Source: Pseudomonas rhodesiae
Lineage (GTDB): Bacteria; Pseudomonadota; Gammaproteobacteria; Pseudomonadales; Pseudomonadaceae
Direction of reading: 5' to 3'
DNA: 40,227 bases
NCBI RefSeq assembly: GCF_007858255.1
Contig: NZ_VFEU01000037.1
Coordinates: 1-40,227 of the forward strand
Below, piece by piece: positions 39,490 through 40,227 of this stretch. A program made the position numbers and the translations under genes. Each line of letters begins with the position of its first letter. The stretch's first letter is position 1. The notes below the pieces were generated by a model, which saw nothing but the letters and a program-made list of their open reading frames with translations, was not told the DNA's origin and ran no database searches.

Positions 39490-40227
39490 TGTTTTAGTTC
39501 CTTATTGAAATGGGTTGCTTCATTGTATTCACTTTGTGTTCTGCCCATTTGCTTTCCTGAAGGAGATGTCTTGTTGTTGGGCACGACGCCTTCAAGGCTT
39601 AAGTATCGTCTCGATCCCGGCAATGATGGGTCGTAGATTCTAAAGTAGTTTCCATTGATGTCCTCTACAACTTCAACTCCATTGAGAGGGTTCTTATATA
39701 TTTTTTTGCCTTTGTCTGTTGTGGTTACAGTTGGATCGGTGCCGGCAAATTTGACAATGTTTTCATTCAGGTTAGCTGTTTTCCAATTCGCTGAGTATTT
39801 AGCTGATCGCTCAGCTCCTCCTGTTTTGGGTAATACAGCATCTCCTTCATCAGCTTTTACAGTTTTGGCCGGTTCATTAGCAGCTACCTCTGGCTTACAA
39901 CCGTCTCCCCCGGGGCAGGTGTTTAAGCCTAACGGATCTACCCATCCTGTAGGGTTTGGAGCGTACTGGTAGGAGTTGATCCCCCCCGCCAACTTTACGG
40001 GGTCTGGTGTGAGGTAACGACCAATATCGGGATTGTAGTAGCGATGGCGGTTGTAGTGCAGGCCGCTTTCTTCGTCGAAGTATTGGCCCTGGAAGCGCAG
40101 TGGGTTGTCGAGTTTGCCTACGTCGAGGCGGGCGATTTCGCCGTAGGCGCGGTAGTGGGCGGACCAGGCGATATCGCCCTCGGGGGTGGTGAGTTCCTGG
40201 GGTGTGCCGAGGTGGTCGAGTTGGTAG
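39486..40227 (-). CDS. Rhs-family polymorphic toxin, 3' part only (runs off window)
   Basis: The end of an Rhs protein; the gene continues past the right edge. The GC-rich part encodes Rhs core: LDHLGTPQELTTPEGDIAW, RFQGQYFDEESGLHYNRHRY and YNPDIGRYLTPDPVKLAGG, ending in the cleavage/hinge signature WVDPLGL (39924-39938). After it the DNA turns AT-rich and encodes a variable tip of 145 residues. The tip holds RSAKYSANWKTANL, then GNYFRIYDPSLPGSRRYL, and GRTQSEYNEATHF near the C terminus. I do not recognise the tip with certainty; conserved Arg/Tyr/His residues are compatible with a nuclease. Rhs proteins deliver such tips to neighbouring cells, often by type VI secretion. Confidence 0.88.
   Translation of the reverse strand, partial: YQLDHLGTPQELTTPEGDIAWSAHYRAYGEIARLDVGKLDNPLRFQGQYFDEESGLHYNRHRYYNPDIGRYLTPDPVKLAGGINSYQYAPNPTGWVDPLGLNTCPGGDGCKPEVAANEPAKTVKADEGDAVLPKTGGAERSAKYSANWKTANLNENIVKFAGTDPTVTTTDKGKKIYKNPLNGVEVVEDINGNYFRIYDPSLPGSRRYLSLEGVVPNNKTSPSGKQMGRTQSEYNEATHFNKELKQ

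Noticed and set aside
1..40227. CRISPR array, tRNA or rRNA genes
   Set aside because: No regularly spaced repeats, no cloverleaf with conserved T-loop sequence and no rRNA-like stretches were seen by eye on either strand.

Overview
The window looks like a piece of a Pseudomonas chromosome, most likely the P. fluorescens group. Three things support this. The coding regions are GC-rich. The gene order closely follows, from memory, the P. aeruginosa block xseB-ispA-dxs / ribA / thiL-nusB-ribH-ribB-ribC-ribD-nrdR / thioredoxin / zinc-responsive ABC operon / oprG. There are also REP/REPIN palindromes built on GGGGGCTTGCCCCC. No rRNA, tRNA or CRISPR array was seen.

Layout. 1-4711: an upstream terminator, a trans-aconitate methyltransferase, a divergent cysteine hydrolase / GlxA-type regulator pair, and a DUF3182 + alpha/beta hydrolase pair. 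4715-8619 (minus strand): a four-gene overlapping operon of a DUF72 protein, a YbhP-like phosphatase/nuclease, a ClsB-type cardiolipin synthase and a YbhN-like membrane protein. 8779-16337: a large MscS-type channel, the giant helicase Lhr and an RmlD-like protein, with REPINs between the convergent pairs. 16369-20279: oprG with an Anr-like site, then a zinc-responsive operon (ZrgA, ABC ATPase, FtsX-like permease, DUF3299 protein) behind a Zur-like site. 20411-24070: a small conserved protein, the CnoX thioredoxin, an inserted Abi_2 (AbiF/AbiD-type) HEPN gene with a structured RNA in front of it, a lysine-methyltransferase-like protein and a YbaY-like lipoprotein. 24210-31215: nrdR-ribD-ribC-ribBX-ribH-nusB-thiL, a solute-binding protein where pgpA is usually found, then ribA. 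31212-34314: a small membrane protein, a BtuF-like protein and a BtuB-like receptor. 34397-37533: dxs-ispA-xseB. 37608-40227: accessory DNA with a class II Fic AMP-transferase, two copies of an operator-like palindrome, an IS66 tnpB relic, an AT-rich orphan immunity-like gene and the 3' end of an Rhs toxin gene.

How the genes work together. The rib genes cover riboflavin synthesis: RibA (GTP cyclohydrolase II), RibD, RibB activity, RibH and RibC. RibBX carries a degenerate second domain, which fits with a separate RibA being present. Dxs and IspA feed isoprenoids, ThiL makes thiamine diphosphate (the cofactor of Dxs), and NrdR and NusB are housekeeping regulators.

The best candidate for an unusual system is the AbiF-type HEPN gene together with its roughly 63-nt terminator-ended RNA, inserted in an otherwise conserved block. 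Next come the Fic gene with its duplicated palindromic operator and the Rhs tip/immunity module. Housekeeping oddities are a two-residue insertion in the NrdR zinc knuckle and the absence of pgpA beside thiL.
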